Shown: positions 5,341-6,540 of the stretch, piece by piece
Layout of the letters: each line of letters starts with the position of its first letter
How positions within the stretch are numbered: the first letter of the stretch is position 1
Assembly: GCA_002327225.1 (NCBI GenBank)
Contig: DCUN01000168.1
Coordinates: 2,559-9,098, forward strand
Direction of reading: 5' to 3'
Length of the DNA stretch: 6,540 nucleotides
From: Desulfobulbaceae bacterium UBA2213
GTDB taxonomy: Bacteria > Desulfobacterota > Desulfobulbia > Desulfobulbales > Desulfocapsaceae
Program-made: the position numbers and the translations under genes
Notes under the pieces: model-generated
Seen by the model: only the letters and a program-made list of their open reading frames with translations
Databases searched by the model: none
Told to the model about the DNA's origin: nothing

Positions 5341-6540
5341 TTATCGTTTGAGATTGATCAACTCGCCAAGAAGCTCGTCAACGGTAGTTATGATTTTTGA
5401 ATTGGCCTGAAATCCTCGTTGCGCTGTGATCATATTAACAAATTCGAGTCCCATGTCTACATTCGACTGTTCCAGAGAGTTGGTGAAGATACTGCCCAAC
5501 TCGGGGCCAGGAAGGCCAACCCGGGGAACACCGGAGGTGTCGGTGGCCGAATACAGGTTACTGCCCAAGAGATTAAGTCCACTAGGGTTGGTGAATTTGG
5601 CCAGGGTGATAGCGGCAATTTTCGTCTGTTGCCCATTAGAATATGAGGCGATAACAACGCCGTCATTATTAATGCTGACATTGGTGAGATTGCCAGAAGC
5701 GTAGCCATTCTGGTCTTGAGAAATGACCTTTGACGCATTATTGAATTGAGTGGTGTCAAAATTAAAGGTTATGCCGGTGTCTGTCGAACCATTGTCCCAG
5801 GCAAGATCAGCGGCATTGATGACTCCGGTGCCGTTTCCGGCAATGGCTTCATCCAGGAGGCCGTCAGCATTAAAAATAATCTGGCCCTCGGGGGCGTCTC
5901 CAGCCACATTACCAAGGGGCAGGCCATTGGCGTCTTCAGCGCTCCAGTACCAATTCCAGGTGTTGGTAGCGACAGTATCTTTGCGGAAATAGGTGGTCAC
6001 CAGATGGGGATTGCCCAGAGTGTCAAAGGTCTGGGTGGAGGCGGTATAGTTATAGCTGCTGGTATTGGCGGGATCAAAGTTTACGCCAAGAGGTGGAGGG
6101 CCAGGTGAGTAAGCGGGAATGCCAATGGTGTTGGCATCAAGGTTGCTCTTTATGGTCAGTGTGTCAGTGGCTTTTGCCGGGATAAGGCCCACATCTTCCA
6201 CCAGAATGTCTCGTGGGTTGCCGTCTATGAGTGTACCGGTGACACCATTAAAGCCCTTCCCCTGAACCCGGAATCCTTCGGGGTTCACCAGATATCCTTC
6301 CTGGTTAAAACGGAAGGCTCCTGCCCGTGAATAATAAGTGGTATCATTGCCAGGCTCTTTCAACATGAAGAAACCATTCCCTCCGATGGCTAGATCGGTA
6401 TTGGTTGAGGTGGATTCAAATGTGCCCGGACTGAAGATGTTCTCAATCTTTGACACGCCCACGCCACGTCCTACCTGAGAGGCGCCTGCGGAACCAAAGA
6501 TTGTGCTGGAGAGCAGGTCTGAAAAAATGGTACGTGAACC
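5341..6540 (-). CDS. flgE: Flagellar hook protein FlgE, N-terminus cut off by window end
   Basis: Main subunit of the flagellar hook, exported through the flagellar type III apparatus and polymerised outside the cell as the universal joint between rod and filament. The frame stays open to the window edge, so the start codon lies beyond 6540. 399 residues are visible, and roughly 25-30 N-terminal residues are probably missing. The first visible residues (GSRTIFSDLLSSTITG) match the hook-protein pattern of a stretch following the N-terminal coiled-coil motif. Next come a core stretch with IGGNGFFMLKEPG and a tyrosine/glycine-rich block of the flagellar basal-body rod family, then a variable central domain rich in Asn, Thr and Gly. 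The C-terminus has the conserved VNMITAQRGFQANSKIITTVDELL helix. Its length separates it from the shorter rod proteins FlgF and FlgG. A GTG at 6462 is an internal valine, not a start. The gene ends in TAA and is followed by a terminator-like hairpin. Confidence 0.93.
   Translation of the reverse strand, partial: GSRTIFSDLLSSTIFGSAGASQVGRGVGVSKIENIFSPGTFESTSTNTDLAIGGNGFFMLKEPGNDTTYYSRAGAFRFNQEGYLVNPEGFRVQGKGFNGVTGTLIDGNPRDILVEDVGLIPAKATDTLTIKSNLDANTIGIPAYSPGPPPLGVNFDPANTSSYNYTASTQTFDTLGNPHLVTTYFRKDTVATNTWNWYWSAEDANGLPLGNVAGDAPEGQIIFNADGLLDEAIAGNGTGVINAADLAWDNGSTDTGITFNFDTTQFNNASKVISQDQNGYASGNLTNVSINNDGVVIASYSNGQQTKIAAITLAKFTNPSGLNLLGSNLYSATDTSGVPRVGLPGPELGSIFTNSLEQSNVDMGLEFVNMITAQRGFQANSKIITTVDELLGELINLKR

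Noticed and set aside
5746..6108. Plus-strand open frame, Gly/Val/Ile-rich, opposite flgE
   Set aside because: It is the complement of the Asn/Thr/Gly-rich FlgE central domain; no ribosome site or family similarity.

Overview
The window is a conventional chromosomal flagellar locus. Every supported gene reads leftward (minus strand), so in transcription order the genes are flgE (hook protein, start outside the window), motA, motB, fliL, fliM, fliN, fliO and fliP. The gene order, the short PomA/PomB-like stator proteins, a FliM/FliN pair without FliY, and mid-range base composition suggest a Gram-negative bacterium of the former Deltaproteobacteria (Desulfobacterota-like). That assignment is inference from gene order and protein style only, because no rRNA or other marker gene is present.

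Layout from right to left. Positions 6540-5341 hold the C-terminal 399 residues of FlgE. Positions 5340-5050 are the only real regulatory spacer. It has a 14-bp palindrome just after flgE, a strong hairpin flanked by A and T runs (probable bidirectional terminator), two short palindromes, a sigma-54-like -24/-12 element, a sigma-70-like -35/-10 pair with 17-bp spacing, and a perfect Shine-Dalgarno (SD) sequence before a TTG start for motA. Positions 5049-97 are a compact gene run. Spacers are 14-21 bp between motA/motB, fliL/fliM and fliN/fliO; 127 bp between motB/fliL; 63 bp between fliM/fliN; and fliO overlaps fliP. Positions 96-1 contain no start of fliQ, the usual next gene, but do hold a short 10-bp-period repeat that runs to the window edge.

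How the genes work together. MotA and MotB form the ion-driven stator, and FliL associates with it at the motor. FliM and FliN build the C-ring switch that binds CheY-P and sets rotation direction. FliO and FliP belong to the export gate that secretes rod, hook and filament subunits. FlgE is such an exported subunit and forms the hook. Threonines in MotA TM3 and TM4 match those of sodium-driven PomA, so a Na+-driven motor is predicted.

I found no undescribed system. The points most worth checking are the overlapping sigma-54 and sigma-70 promoter signals with palindromes ahead of motA, the predicted sodium specificity, the altered GGxG site in FliM, and the dispersed-type repeat downstream of fliP.
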